DNA from: an uncultured Mycoplasmatota bacterium
Lineage (GTDB): Bacteria; Bacillota_I; Bacilli_A; RF39; UBA660
Assembly: GCA_947305065.1 (NCBI GenBank)
Contig: CAMZCT010000002.1
Location: forward strand, 62,001 to 126,000
DNA length: 64,000 nucleotides
Reading direction: 5' to 3'
Below the pieces are notes generated by a model. The model saw only the letters and a program-made list of their open reading frames with translations, did not search any database and was not told the origin of the DNA. How positions within the stretch are numbered: the stretch's first letter is position 1; every line of letters starts with the position of its first letter. The translations under genes and the position numbers were made by a program. Positions 50,883 through 60,949 of this stretch are shown here, one piece after another.

Positions 50883-52157
50883 TCATTTAATTAGTTTTCC
50901 AGACACTTCTTCGACAGAAGCAGAAGTTATTAATACATCATAGCATTCATTTTCTTTAAGCTTTTCATCTACTATTACTTTTAAATAGTTTTCAGTATGA
51001 CCAACACTATAATCATCTTTAACTTCTTCTATTAAAACATTTAATTCTTTATTTAAGAATTGTTTATTGTAATTTTGTTGTAATTCTTCATCTATTTTTA
51101 TTAGTTCTCGAGCTCTTTTTTTCTTGATACTATTATCTATTTGATCTTTCATCTTAGCTGCCACTGTTCCCTCTCTTTTCGAATATGGGAATACATGTAT
51201 CTTACTAAATTTGCATTCTTTGCAAAAAACTATACACTCTTTAAAATCATCTTCTGTTTCTGATGGAAATCCAACAATTACATCCGTTGTTAGATTAATA
51301 TCGGGACGTGCATTACGAATTCTCATTACTAAGTTCAAATACTCTTCTTTGGTATATTTTCTATTCATTAATTTTAAAATTCTACTAGAACCAGATTGTA
51401 ATGAGATATGAAGATGCCCACATATTTTAGGGTTATTCTTTAATTCTTTAATAAATTCATCAGTAATACTTGTTATTTCGATACTAGATATTCTTATTCT
51501 TTTTAACCCATCTATCTTAGATATTTCTTTTATCAAATCAACCAAGTTATAATCTGTACCTCTACCATATGATCCTGTATCGATACCTGTTAAGACAATT
51601 TCTTGGTGATTCATATTAACAAGGCTTTTTATTTCTTCAATTGTAGATTCAAAATCTTTACTGCGTACTGAACCTCTTACATAAGGGATTACACAGTAAG
51701 TACAAAAGTTATCACAGCCATCTTGAATTTTAACGAAAGCTCTTGTTTTGTCACTAAATTTAGTAACACTCATATTTTCAAAAGTAGTATCTCTTCCTTC
51801 ATAGAAATCTACTATTTTTTTCTTGTTTTTTTGATAGTTCTTAATCTGATTAACTAATATAGATTTATCTCTATTACCCATTAAAATATCTATATCTAAA
51901 TCTAAATATTTATCTTTATTATGTTCAGCTGAACAACCACATACTACTATCATACTATGGGGATTATTTCTTTTGATACTTCTTATTGATTTTAAGGATT
52001 TATTGTCAGCAACGTTAGTAACACTACAAGTATTAATAATTATAATATCAGGATTATCATCACTATAAATGAATTTTTCTTTTTCCATTTGTTCCTTAAT
52101 ATATTCTGATTCGTAACTATTAACTTTACAACCAAATGTAACTATTTTAAATGTCAT
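50883..52157 (-). CDS. mtaB: tRNA (N6-threonylcarbamoyladenosine-37) methylthiotransferase MtaB
   Basis: 424 residues, normal length. MTTase N-domain with cluster cysteines in FGCKVN, NTCSVT and CGCSA. Radical SAM motif GCDNFCTYCVIPYVRG (CxxxCxxC), then SLQSGS, VGFPSET and a C-terminal TRAM-like part. It thiomethylates t6A37 in tRNAs reading ANN codons. The FGCKVN start separates MtaB from MiaB. It ends in TGA, showing that UGA is a stop in this genome. Confidence 0.95.
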   Translation of the reverse strand: MTFKIVTFGCKVNSYESEYIKEQMEKEKFIYSDDNPDIIIINTCSVTNVADNKSLKSIRSIKRNNPHSMIVVCGCSAEHNKDKYLDLDIDILMGNRDKSILVNQIKNYQKNKKKIVDFYEGRDTTFENMSVTKFSDKTRAFVKIQDGCDNFCTYCVIPYVRGSVRSKDFESTIEEIKSLVNMNHQEIVLTGIDTGSYGRGTDYNLVDLIKEISKIDGLKRIRISSIEITSITDEFIKELKNNPKICGHLHISLQSGSSRILKLMNRKYTKEEYLNLVMRIRNARPDINLTTDVIVGFPSETEDDFKECIVFCKECKFSKIHVFPYSKREGTVAAKMKDQIDNSIKKKRARELIKIDEELQQNYNKQFLNKELNVLIEEVKDDYSVGHTENYLKVIVDEKLKENECYDVLITSASVEEVSGKLIK

Positions 52158-52171
52158 TTTTATTCCTCCTT

Positions 52172-52203
52172 AAAAAAGAAAAAGTATCTAAAAATACTTT
52201 TTT
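52172..52203 (-). terminator. intrinsic terminator
   Basis: AAAGTAT (52181-52187) and ATACTTT (52194-52200), A-run on the left; precedes the stop of the next gene. Confidence 0.65.
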
Positions 52204-52696
52204 ATTTATTTAATAAATACTGTAGTTGTTTTAAACTATCCAAAAATTCTTCTTCATGTTCATATGATACAAGAGATATTTTTGTGTTTAATTCTTTTTT
52301 TATTGGATCTAATTCTATTTTTCCAGTACTGTCTAAATCAATCTTTTTTACTTCGATATCATCTTTTACTTCTGTACTTTCATATCCAATTTTAACATTA
52401 TCTTTATTTTTTAACAATTCATCATAACTGATTATTGCCTTTTCTTCTTGTTCAGCTTCAAAATCAGTTAATTTACTATTGCTCTTAGGAGCATTTTCTA
52501 ATATTTTAGATAATTTTTGTAATTCAAGCATTTCTTTATTAGTATTATCTTTTTTGCTTTTTAATTCTTTTGTTAATTGTCTATTCTCAGAATAAACTAA
52601 ATAAACCATTACTAACGAAATAACTATCAAGGATACCACAACTATCAATAGTAATAAATCATGATTAGTTATATCACTTAATGTACTCGTCAACAT
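52202..52696 (-). CDS. single-TM protein with cytoplasmic coiled coil
   Basis: 164 residues. One TM helix (about residues 13-34), then a coiled coil (ENRQLTKELKSKKDN to LSKILENAP) and an acidic region ending HEEEFLDSLKQLQYLLNK. The arrangement resembles small divisome or envelope proteins, but no family is recognised. It stands alone between terminators. Confidence 0.72.
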   Translation of the reverse strand: MLTSTLSDITNHDLLLLIVVVSLIVISLVMVYLVYSENRQLTKELKSKKDNTNKEMLELQKLSKILENAPKSNSKLTDFEAEQEEKAIISYDELLKNKDNVKIGYESTEVKDDIEVKKIDLDSTGKIELDPIKKELNTKISLVSYEHEEEFLDSLKQLQYLLNK

Positions 52697-52755
52697 ATTA
52701 CCACCCTATTATTATTTTATCATAATTTTTTTTATAATAATCTGTTATTTTACAG

Positions 52756-54060
52756 TTATTTAACTAGGATATAAGGATTTTCCTTAGTTCCTTCACCTTT
52801 TGCTACAGCACTACTACTTATATTTATTACTGGACGAATATGAATGTTTTCATTAATAATATTACTTGCTAATGAACCATTACCTGTTAAGGCAAACATT
52901 CTAACAACACTTTCGTTTTCTATAGAATGAGATCCAGTTGTCCAAGTATTATTAGTTATACTACTATTATATAAGTAAAATTTAGTATTTTCTCCATCTC
53001 TACTACCACCAGCAAAAATTATTTCTTCTGGAGATATTAAACCAACTTTACTTAGATAAGATGTAGAAAAACATCTATATGTAATAGCATTTATATTCAT
53101 TCTTTCATGAGTAGTAGGATATCTAACACCATTTCTAATGGTATCAAAACCACTATCACTACAGAATGAACTTGCTACTAATAAATCTTCATACTCAGCA
53201 ATGTTTTCTTTCATCCAATTATTAAGATTATTAATAATAGAACTTTTTTCTAATAGCACTAGATTACTTTTATTTTCATCTTCATTGATATTAAATGGGA
53301 CTTCATTTATATCATTTTCATCTAAAATAGCTCTAACTGTTCCGTCACCATTTATTCTTATAATACGATACATTTTATTGTTAATTTTGACATAATTGTT
53401 TTTTACGTCTCCTCTAAAATAATATGTAATACCATAATCATCGTAGCTTTTGTTTAAGCCTTCATCTTCTAATGCCACTTCACCTATTGTTGTTTTAGGA
53501 CTAATATTGAAAACATTATCATTTAATACTAAGTCAGCAAGAGTATTTTTGTTAATTGACTCATTTTCTACTGTTATTTTACCCTTAATACTTGTTCTGT
53601 TTTTTTTGTTTTCTAAAACTAAAGTATAACGAGCAGTAACATTAGGTTCAATTAATAAAACTGATTGAAGTAAATTCTCTCCATTTACTAATTTTATATT
53701 GTTTACTTCCTCTTTCTTAGAATTTAATAGTTTTACTTTGATATTATTTTTTATAACTTCAGTATCTTTTAAGTAAATAGTATAATAAATTCTACTAGAA
53801 CTAGTATTAGTTACCGAAAAACTATATTCATATTTTTTATTAGTAGGATAATCTAAATCTATTTTATTACCATCTAAATAGTTAATAGCTAAATCACCTA
53901 TGTTAAAGACGATAGCGTCTACTTGCTTACCTTTTGGTTTATGACTATTCAAGCGACTATAAGTTAGCCCAGATAGCATAAAAACTAAGAATACTAATGT
54001 AATGATAACAAGAACTAAGTTATAAGCATTAATTTTCTTCTTTTTCTTTTTATTTTGCAT
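52756..54060 (-). CDS. membrane-anchored surface protein with DUF6273-like domain
   Basis: 434 residues. Basic N-terminus, signal anchor (about residues 12-32), an Ig-like domain (KKYEYSFSVTNTSSSRIYYTIYL), then a C-terminal ~230-residue module with YYFRGDVKNNYVKINNKMYRIIRINGDGTVRAI, GGSRDG, HIRPVINISS and GTKENPYILV. That module is the DUF6273-like pattern common in gut Firmicute surface proteins. Two cysteines in it. Role unknown; probably displayed outside. Confidence 0.78.
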   Translation of the reverse strand: MQNKKKKKKINAYNLVLVIITLVFLVFMLSGLTYSRLNSHKPKGKQVDAIVFNIGDLAINYLDGNKIDLDYPTNKKYEYSFSVTNTSSSRIYYTIYLKDTEVIKNNIKVKLLNSKKEEVNNIKLVNGENLLQSVLLIEPNVTARYTLVLENKKNRTSIKGKITVENESINKNTLADLVLNDNVFNISPKTTIGEVALEDEGLNKSYDDYGITYYFRGDVKNNYVKINNKMYRIIRINGDGTVRAILDENDINEVPFNINEDENKSNLVLLEKSSIINNLNNWMKENIAEYEDLLVASSFCSDSGFDTIRNGVRYPTTHERMNINAITYRCFSTSYLSKVGLISPEEIIFAGGSRDGENTKFYLYNSSITNNTWTTGSHSIENESVVRMFALTGNGSLASNIINENIHIRPVINISSSAVAKGEGTKENPYILVK

Positions 54061-54125
54061 AAAAACCCCCTACGCATGCAGTTATTATACACTTTTTTTA
54101 CAAAATTACAAGTTTTAAGCTGGAT

Positions 54126-54152
54126 TAAAAAAAGAGATATTAAGATATCTCT
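54126..54152 (-). terminator. intrinsic terminator overlapping a stop codon
   Basis: AGAGATAT (54133-54140), loop TAAG, ATATCTCT (54145-54152), A-run to the left. Confidence 0.8.
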
Positions 54153-55285
54153 ATTATTGTATTGCTATTTGGATACGTATTTGCTGGATCGATCATGTTA
54201 AGATACTTCTCTGTATGATTACGAACATCATTAACTATTTTTACTTTACCAGCTAATACTTTGACATTACAACAATTATCTTTTCCTGTTCTATTTAAAG
54301 ATTCTATTATTAAACGAGAATTTTCAATACTATCTAGTAATGTTTTATCGTTATAGCAAAAATGTTTATATTCTTTACCGTTGTATTTTATTATCAATTG
54401 GTATTTTTTGGCGTTTTTGACATTACAACGTGGTAAATAATCCTCATAATGAATAAATTTTTTAGGCAGTTTAAAATTCTCTATTTCTTTATTTAAGTAT
54501 TTTAATAAACCTTCTTCACCATAGATAATTATGGATGTGTCCTTAGTTAAGTATTTAGAAATTATCTTTTCTGATGCAAAACCAGTTTCATATCCTTCTA
54601 CTATTTCTTCACTAATAACTATTTCTAAATTAATTCTAGAAGATTTTTCTGCCATACTTTTTAGTTCTTCTAAGAAAATAATATCAGAATATTTTTTTAC
54701 ACTATATATAATATTTAAAGTAACTTTTAATCCTGTACTAAGTATTCTTTTAGCAAAAGAATAGACAGCGTTAATACCATAATTAGAGCATATTGCTATT
54801 ATATTATTACAATCTCTAATACTATTATAATAAGTATTTCCAAACAAACCTTTTATTGTTACTTCGCTACGTTCTTTAATGTTTCTTAAATAGACTGATA
54901 CTAATCCAGATTCTTTCTTTAAAACACTTATTTTATATTCCGATTCTTCTTTATTACTACTTTCTATTACATAGTATGGTCTTGAATAGTAATTACCAGC
55001 AATATATACCGATAAAACTATATATTCCCCAGGGCGATGTACTGGTATATTGCGACTATTTTTTGGTGATAAAGTTAGAATTGTGTTTTCTTCTAACTCT
55101 TCTTTATTCTTAACATAGAATACTTCATTATTAAGGCTTAATTGTTTATTAAGTTTATCTAAAGAATCTTGGGAAGATACTAAAGAATTATCACCATCAT
55201 CAATGTAATCTAAACGATGATTAAGTAAGTTTTTAAAATCTTTGTCATCTAATTTAAATAATTTAAGACTTTTTTCGTAGTTCAT
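54140..55285 (-). CDS. ferredoxin-reductase-like flavoprotein with degenerate 2Fe-2S domain
   Basis: 381 residues. An FNR-like FAD domain (HRPGEYIVLSVYIAGNYYSRPYYV, the R-x-Y-S-like FAD motif), an NAD-binding-like domain (NNIIAICSNYGINAVYSFAK, where the GGxG motif is altered), and a C-terminal ferredoxin-like domain. There the usual CRxGxCGxC ligands are replaced: NRTGKDNCCNVKVLAGKV keeps only about one cysteine at a ligand position. So the cluster is probably lost. It starts 4 nt after the phytoene-desaturase-like gene ends; they should work together. Confidence 0.72.
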   Translation of the reverse strand: MNYEKSLKLFKLDDKDFKNLLNHRLDYIDDGDNSLVSSQDSLDKLNKQLSLNNEVFYVKNKEELEENTILTLSPKNSRNIPVHRPGEYIVLSVYIAGNYYSRPYYVIESSNKEESEYKISVLKKESGLVSVYLRNIKERSEVTIKGLFGNTYYNSIRDCNNIIAICSNYGINAVYSFAKRILSTGLKVTLNIIYSVKKYSDIIFLEELKSMAEKSSRINLEIVISEEIVEGYETGFASEKIISKYLTKDTSIIIYGEEGLLKYLNKEIENFKLPKKFIHYEDYLPRCNVKNAKKYQLIIKYNGKEYKHFCYNDKTLLDSIENSRLIIESLNRTGKDNCCNVKVLAGKVKIVNDVRNHTEKYLNMIDPANTYPNSNTIIEIS

Positions 55286-55289
55286 ATTA

Positions 55290-56789
55290 TCACCTCTTTA
55301 CTACCCTTTCGGCAATAAAACTACTAGTTAAGAGCATATTATTAAAGGTTCCACCCATAATGCCATACTGACTACAGAAATGTAAGCCTTTTATAAATTC
55401 TTCTTCTTCATAATTAATATATCTCATTATAGTATTATCAAGAGTTTTTAATTTATAGCCAAAATAACTTGCATCTTTATATTTACGAAGATAATCAATT
55501 GGAGTAACTACTTGGATTTCTTCAATATAATCTCTTATTCTTATTCCTGTTTTTTCTTCAAAAGCAGTTATTAAGTTATTAGTTATATCATCAACACAAT
55601 CACTATAATTATCATAAGAAGTATAGTTTTCAAATATTTCATTATAAAAATAGGTCTCAAAAGTCATAAATGTTGTTCCCTTAGGAGAAATATTAGAATC
55701 GTAAAGGTTATTAACTGTTACAACGCTGTTATTGTTATTAATAGTGGACATTTTATTATATTCTACATCACTGTCTAAAGTATTATAAATAAGATATTTT
55801 GAACAGTCTAAACCTAATTCTTTTGGAGTTCTATTTAATCCTAGATAAATAGTAAATGGAGAACCATCAGAAACTCTTTTATTGCATAGTTGAAGAGCTT
55901 CGCGAGGTACTTCGTCAATTTCTATTAAACCATTATAAACTTTAGAAGGATTTATATTGGTAATAAAATTAGAAGTATAGTAGATTTCTTTATTTAAAAG
56001 TACTCCTGTTACTTCATGTTCTAAAGTAATTATTTTATTTATCTCAACATCGTTTATGTAATTACCACCCAATTTTAAATATTCTTGAAATATTTTATAG
56101 GCGAAGGTTTCAAAACCTTCACTTGGTATTTTGATATTATTGGATACTAAGTTATACATAAATGAAGCATATTCGATAAAGGATAGTTCTGTTTCTGAAG
56201 TAGCAAAATAAATCCAACAAGAATTTATTATTTCTTGAGCAGAAATAGGCATATCTAAGTAATCTAATATTTCACTTACTGATCTATTGATTACTTTTAC
56301 AAAGTTAGGGAATTTTTCTTTTACTTCCTTATTATCAATGTCATATTGAATAATATGCTTTATCGCTTGCTGACATTCTTCGGCTATATTGAAGAATTCT
56401 TGAACACTGGTTTTACTACCAGGAACATATTCTTCAACTTTTTCAATAAAATTATCTATGCCAACAGGTAATAAGTATTCTTTTTTTAAGCTATTATCTT
56501 TACTTATAGCAATTATGTGGTGAAGATTATTATCAGATAAATAAGTAGTTTCTATATTTAATTCTTTTAGGGTTTTATTAATTAAGTCCGCATTATCTTC
56601 ATCATCAAAAGTAAAAGTATTATATATATTAGAAAAGGTGAAACGACGTTTTAGATATGTATCTGTAAAATTACCAACTCTTCTATTTGGATTAGCTAGA
56701 AGAACTCGTTTTTCCTTTTTTAGGATAAATAAAGCTGTAATAAGACTGTTAATATCATTACCATATACTATAGCATCATAACTATCCAT
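55290..56789 (-). CDS. FAD-dependent oxidoreductase, phytoene-desaturase-like
   Basis: 499 residues, the size of the CrtI/RetSat/NDP-type amine-oxidase-like family. N-terminal dinucleotide fold YDAIVYGNDINSLITALFIL, where the GxGxxG is degenerate. A central helical domain, a GGxxI-like PSEGFETFAYKI segment, and a C-terminal FAD-binding end with FCSQYGIMGGTFNNMLLTSSF (normally G-x-x-x-G-G-x-x-x-A). Likely acts on a lipid or isoprenoid substrate; inference. Paired with a reductase-like partner just downstream. Confidence 0.72.
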   Translation of the reverse strand: MDSYDAIVYGNDINSLITALFILKKEKRVLLANPNRRVGNFTDTYLKRRFTFSNIYNTFTFDDEDNADLINKTLKELNIETTYLSDNNLHHIIAISKDNSLKKEYLLPVGIDNFIEKVEEYVPGSKTSVQEFFNIAEECQQAIKHIIQYDIDNKEVKEKFPNFVKVINRSVSEILDYLDMPISAQEIINSCWIYFATSETELSFIEYASFMYNLVSNNIKIPSEGFETFAYKIFQEYLKLGGNYINDVEINKIITLEHEVTGVLLNKEIYYTSNFITNINPSKVYNGLIEIDEVPREALQLCNKRVSDGSPFTIYLGLNRTPKELGLDCSKYLIYNTLDSDVEYNKMSTINNNNSVVTVNNLYDSNISPKGTTFMTFETYFYNEIFENYTSYDNYSDCVDDITNNLITAFEEKTGIRIRDYIEEIQVVTPIDYLRKYKDASYFGYKLKTLDNTIMRYINYEEEEFIKGLHFCSQYGIMGGTFNNMLLTSSFIAERVVKR

Positions 56790-56846
56790 AATATCCCTCT
56801 ATTCTATCAAGATTATAACATATTTTTTTAGACATTTATATACGTT

Positions 56847-56880
56847 AAAAAATAATCTAATTATTAATTAGATTATTTTA
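56847..56880 (-). terminator. intrinsic terminator of the ABC-2 permease gene
   Basis: AAAATAATCTAAT and ATTAGATTATTTT arms with a short loop; all A/T plus two G-C pairs; overlaps the stop. Confidence 0.65.
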
Positions 56881-58423
56881 TATTTGTATTAAGAATTCTT
56901 TTATAATTTATTAATAAGTAAAATAAGGATAATAAGATAAAAAAGACATTAATTGCCGAGAAGGCTAATAAAATAAAGTTGTAATCATCAGCAGGATTTA
57001 TTAGGAAGATAATACCTATAACTAATAAACTTGCCAATAATGGAACATATGTTATTAAACGATTCTTAATGATATTATTAGAATCTTTCTCTTTAAAAGC
57101 AATAAATCTAAAATCTAGTATTAGCCCTAATAAACTTATAAATATTGTTAGTAATAATGGATTTATTATCAAGAATAAATATGTAAATTTACTAACTTTA
57201 TAGAATAATAATGTTATTAGGAAATTAACTATTATTATTGGTAAACTAGTTATAATATTAACTAGGAATTTAGCTAGTAATATTTTAGAAAACTTAATAG
57301 GTAAACTCTTAAAGTAAACAATATTACTCTTTTCTAGTGATAAAGAGTTAATAGTTGTACAAGAAGAGGCAGCAGCAAATGATAAGAAAAACATTAAATA
57401 TATACCAAAATCATGCAATTTACTATTTTCTATTGGATCTGTAATTAAAGTAATTATTAAATACGATACCATTAAACTGATAGAAAAATATATACTACTA
57501 TGAAAATAGGTTTTGTTATTAAATAATGTTAATAATTCTTTGTGAATGATACTTCCAACTTTATTCTTTTTCTTAGCCACTTTTACTTCTTTATTTTTAC
57601 TAAGTTTAACACCTCTTACTCTGGATAAAAGATAGGTATAATTAACAGATAGATGTTTAATAAAGAAACTAAAGATAATAACAGGCAAAAAGATTAGTAA
57701 TAAGGTTGTTATAATATTGTTCTTTAATATAGATGTTTTAAATAAATATATAAAAGGATTTATAAATGTCAATCTTGTTACTACACTATTAATATTTGTA
57801 GTATCTACTTTATTAAATAAGAAGTAGATAGCAGATATTATTAATAATATTATTAATATTCTGGCAATATTATATTTTTTCTTTTTTATTCCTTGATTGC
57901 AATAGGAATCTACAAAAGCATATATAGTACCTAGCATCATGGGAATAAGAGGTATTGTAAGCCCTGTTAATAAATATATTAAACTACTCGTTTCAGATAT
58001 ACTTACACTACTTTTTAAAGCATAATAAGGAGGAAACATTATAATTATTATATATATTAAATTCTTTATGTATGTCGTAAATAATTTACTAATTATTATT
58101 TCTGTCGATGATAAAGGTAAAGAAAATAAGAAATCATCTTCAACTTTATAAATAAGTACAGACTTAATATTAGCAATATTACTTACTAAAACTATTAGAC
58201 ATGCTACTATAAAAGCAAGTACTAGGACAGTTTGTTTTAGTGGAAGAAGGAAATTAACTGTGATCCAATAAACTAAGTAACTGATAATTAGTCCAATTAT
58301 GGCAAAAAATACCAGTTTTGTCTCAGCTGAATCGTGTAATTTGTTTTCTCTAGCAATTCTTATTTTGTCACTATTGGTTGTAGAGGTAATATTTAACATC
58401 ATTAATCCAAATAAATGTATCAT
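56873..58423 (-). CDS. ABC-2 type exporter permease
   Basis: 516 residues with about twelve hydrophobic segments and a motif DDFLFSLPLSSTEIIISKL near residue 90, seen in large ABC-2 permeases of the YthQ kind. Its ATG overlaps the stop of the ATPase gene (GTATGATAC), so the two are coupled. Substrate unknown. Confidence 0.85.
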   Translation of the reverse strand: MIHLFGLMMLNITSTTNSDKIRIARENKLHDSAETKLVFFAIIGLIISYLVYWITVNFLLPLKQTVLVLAFIVACLIVLVSNIANIKSVLIYKVEDDFLFSLPLSSTEIIISKLFTTYIKNLIYIIIIMFPPYYALKSSVSISETSSLIYLLTGLTIPLIPMMLGTIYAFVDSYCNQGIKKKKYNIARILIILLIISAIYFLFNKVDTTNINSVVTRLTFINPFIYLFKTSILKNNIITTLLLIFLPVIIFSFFIKHLSVNYTYLLSRVRGVKLSKNKEVKVAKKKNKVGSIIHKELLTLFNNKTYFHSSIYFSISLMVSYLIITLITDPIENSKLHDFGIYLMFFLSFAAASSCTTINSLSLEKSNIVYFKSLPIKFSKILLAKFLVNIITSLPIIIVNFLITLLFYKVSKFTYLFLIINPLLLTIFISLLGLILDFRFIAFKEKDSNNIIKNRLITYVPLLASLLVIGIIFLINPADDYNFILLAFSAINVFFILLSLFYLLINYKRILNTNIK

Positions 58424-59124
58424 ACTAACTCCATAAATGTCTCTTCTAGTGTTTTATCAGATATTACTTCTTCCATACTACCAGTTTTAACTATTTTACC
58501 TTTTATTATTATTGCGACTTTATTACATAATTTTTCTGCCACTTCTAAGACGTGAGTGGAAAAGAAAATTATTTTACCCTCATCGGCTTTCTTTTTAAGT
58601 TCTTCTTTTAATACGAAGGCTGCTTCAGGATCTAAAGAAGCAAATGGTTCATCAAGAATATACACTTTAGGATTATGAATGAATGAAGCAATCAAAACAA
58701 GTTTTTGTCTCATGCCGTGTGAATAACTAGATATTAAATCATTTAATTCTTCTACTAGCATAAATCTTTCTGAATAATATTTAATAGCATTGTTTCGTTC
58801 TTCATAAGGTAAATCATACATATCAGAAATAAAGTTTAAATATTCAATACCTGTAATATTATCATAAACAGCTGGTTCATCAGGTATGTATGCTAAATAT
58901 CCTTTATATTTTAAAGGATTCTTTTTAATACTAGTACCATCGATTAAAATATCTCCCATAGTAATATGATTTATCCCTACTATAGATTTTATAGTTGTTG
59001 ACTTACCAGCACCATTACTGCCTACAAAACCAAATATATCTCCCTCTTTTACTTCGAATGAGATATTATCCACAGCTTTTTTACCTTTAATATACTCTAA
59101 GGTATAGTCTTTGATTTCTAACAT
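58420..59124 (-). CDS. ABC transporter ATP-binding protein
   Basis: 234 residues. Walker A VGSNGAGKSTT, Q-loop IPDEPAVYDN, signature SYSHGMRQKL, Walker B VYILDEPFASLDP, H-loop STHVLE. It energises the ABC-2 permease encoded immediately after. GGAGGTTATT upstream of the start. It begins 12 nt after the 59137 gene ends, so a longer operon is likely. Confidence 0.93.
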   Translation of the reverse strand: MLEIKDYTLEYIKGKKAVDNISFEVKEGDIFGFVGSNGAGKSTTIKSIVGINHITMGDILIDGTSIKKNPLKYKGYLAYIPDEPAVYDNITGIEYLNFISDMYDLPYEERNNAIKYYSERFMLVEELNDLISSYSHGMRQKLVLIASFIHNPKVYILDEPFASLDPEAAFVLKEELKKKADEGKIIFFSTHVLEVAEKLCNKVAIIIKGKIVKTGSMEEVISDKTLEETFMELV

Positions 59125-59136
59125 AATAACCTCCAG

Positions 59137-60141
59137 TTATTTAAAGTCATCCAATAATTTAGATAAACTTAGATTATCGTCATCTTCTATTACTTCGAAA
59201 GCAAGTTTCCCCTTTTCTTTTATTGGTATTTTATATATACATCCATCACGTGAAACTACTTTTATTCTTTCATCTTCTACACCAAAGGCATAGTAGAATT
59301 CCCCTTTTCTTACGTCCTCTAACAAGTTTTTACCATCACTTTTACGTTTTACTTTATAGAACTTTCTAATTTTATTATCTTTAATACATTGTAAGGTTGC
59401 ATAAATGTGTTCATCTAGATATGGTTTATTACAAGTACACCACATGTTATAAAAATCGTTTGCTACTTTGTCGATAATTACGCAAATTATTTTTTCATCC
59501 TCAACGATTGCTAAGTAACGATTCCCAATTTTTTCTAAAAAAGTGACACGATCTTCTATACGTCTTCCTTTAATAATTATTTTTTTATCAAACAAGTCAT
59601 CAATGTTATCTTTAGCAAAATTCAGTTTTATCGGTCTAGATGAGTTATAGTAATTAACGTTGTTATCGAAGATGGCAAACATTTCTGATAAATAGTTTTC
59701 CATTGCTCTTGGAAGATATGAAAAAACTAATGCTAAAGGGTCGATTAATTGGGCCCATTTAAGGGGAAGGAACCTATCATAAACATATTCTTTAGGATTA
59801 TCTTTAGATATGTTAATAGTAAATGTTACTCGATCTCCCAGAATTTTTTCATCTATAAAAGCTCCTGGTTTTATATTGATTTTATGTAAAAGTTCTACTA
59901 AACGATTGGCAAAAAAAGATTGAACTAATTGCATATTTGTGTAGAGTTCTAAATGTTTAATATCAACAAATTCTAAGTCATACCAAATTATTTTATAAGC
60001 TTTTATTCTCTCTACATAATCAAATCTAATATACATATCTTTGTTGTTATATGATTCTAACATGATGGTTAAATAGTTAATGTGACTTTTTTTCTTTAAA
60101 AAGGTGGAGATTTTTTTGATTTTTTGTTCTTTTGTTAACAT
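59137..60141 (-). CDS. hypothetical protein
   Basis: 334 residues, mixed alpha/beta, no signal or TM. N-terminal basic helix (KEQKIKKISTFLKKK), the middle has strand-rich sections (YVYDRFLPLKWAQLIDPLALVFSYLPRAM), and the C-terminal 130 residues have short beta repeats with three cysteines (MWCTCNKPY). Family not recognised. Ribosome site GGGGGAATAT. Cotranscribed with the ABC genes. Confidence 0.72.
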   Translation of the reverse strand: MLTKEQKIKKISTFLKKKSHINYLTIMLESYNNKDMYIRFDYVERIKAYKIIWYDLEFVDIKHLELYTNMQLVQSFFANRLVELLHKINIKPGAFIDEKILGDRVTFTINISKDNPKEYVYDRFLPLKWAQLIDPLALVFSYLPRAMENYLSEMFAIFDNNVNYYNSSRPIKLNFAKDNIDDLFDKKIIIKGRRIEDRVTFLEKIGNRYLAIVEDEKIICVIIDKVANDFYNMWCTCNKPYLDEHIYATLQCIKDNKIRKFYKVKRKSDGKNLLEDVRKGEFYYAFGVEDERIKVVSRDGCIYKIPIKEKGKLAFEVIEDDDNLSLSKLLDDFK

Positions 60142-60154
60142 GATATTCCCCCTA

Positions 60155-60949
60155 TTACTGTTTATTTATCTCTTCTTCTACTTTTTTTAGTCTGTCTTCT
60201 AGTTTGTTCTTTTTGTCTAATAGTTTAACCTTTTTCTTTTCATTTACAAACCTTTTATGAGTTTTTTCGCTATCGTTTTTAACTCTCGCTTTTAAACTAT
60301 TAAGCAAGTTATCTGATGCTTCAAAGTTAAAGGAAATAACAAGTCTTCTGTATAGACCACCCATTGCGATAAGTTTTTCTTTAACTCTTCTAGTGATTTC
60401 TTCTGTACTGTCTTTGTGAATAGATTTAGCAATTTTCTTAAAGCTAGTTATTATCTTTAATGATATACTTACATCTGTAATAAATATTACTGCTAAAACA
60501 ATGGCTAATATAATAATTATCTTAGTAGGTATTGCCATTAATACAGGCTTTAAAAGAGGATGTGATACGTACATAACAACTAAGGCACCTACGCCAAATC
60601 CCATCATGTTTTCAAGACATACACGGCCGTTTATATTGAACTTTTTATCAGAATAGTCCCACCATCTTGCTTTGAATAGTTTTTCCATTACCCAAGAGGT
60701 TAAATATTCTAGTACGGAACAGATTGTTATAGCTAATATAAACAGTACTAATGGTTCGTTCATGTATTTTTCCAATAATGTAATAAATAGGACACAACCC
60801 AAACCATAAATTGGGCAATAAGGACCAATTAAGAAACCTCTATTCATTAATTTCTTTGTACAATAGTAAACATATAAACTCTCTATTATCCAGCCAATGA
60901 ATGAATAAAATATGAAAATTATGAACAACATACTAAGAGATTTGTTCAT
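60155..60949 (-). CDS. ABC_trans_CmpB-type membrane protein (PF06541)
   Basis: 264 residues. About five TM helices with the family pattern IGWIIESLYVYYCTKKLMNRGFLIGPYCPIYGLG, LEYLTSWVMEKLFKARWWDYSDKKFNINGRVCLEN and GFGVGALVV, then a long charged C-terminal coiled coil (about residues 165-264). The family is annotated as putative ABC-transporter type IV, but its function is not proven. It overlaps the DUF1294 gene by ATGA. Confidence 0.88.
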   Translation of the reverse strand: MNKSLSMLFIIFIFYSFIGWIIESLYVYYCTKKLMNRGFLIGPYCPIYGLGCVLFITLLEKYMNEPLVLFILAITICSVLEYLTSWVMEKLFKARWWDYSDKKFNINGRVCLENMMGFGVGALVVMYVSHPLLKPVLMAIPTKIIIILAIVLAVIFITDVSISLKIITSFKKIAKSIHKDSTEEITRRVKEKLIAMGGLYRRLVISFNFEASDNLLNSLKARVKNDSEKTHKRFVNEKKKVKLLDKKNKLEDRLKKVEEEINKQ

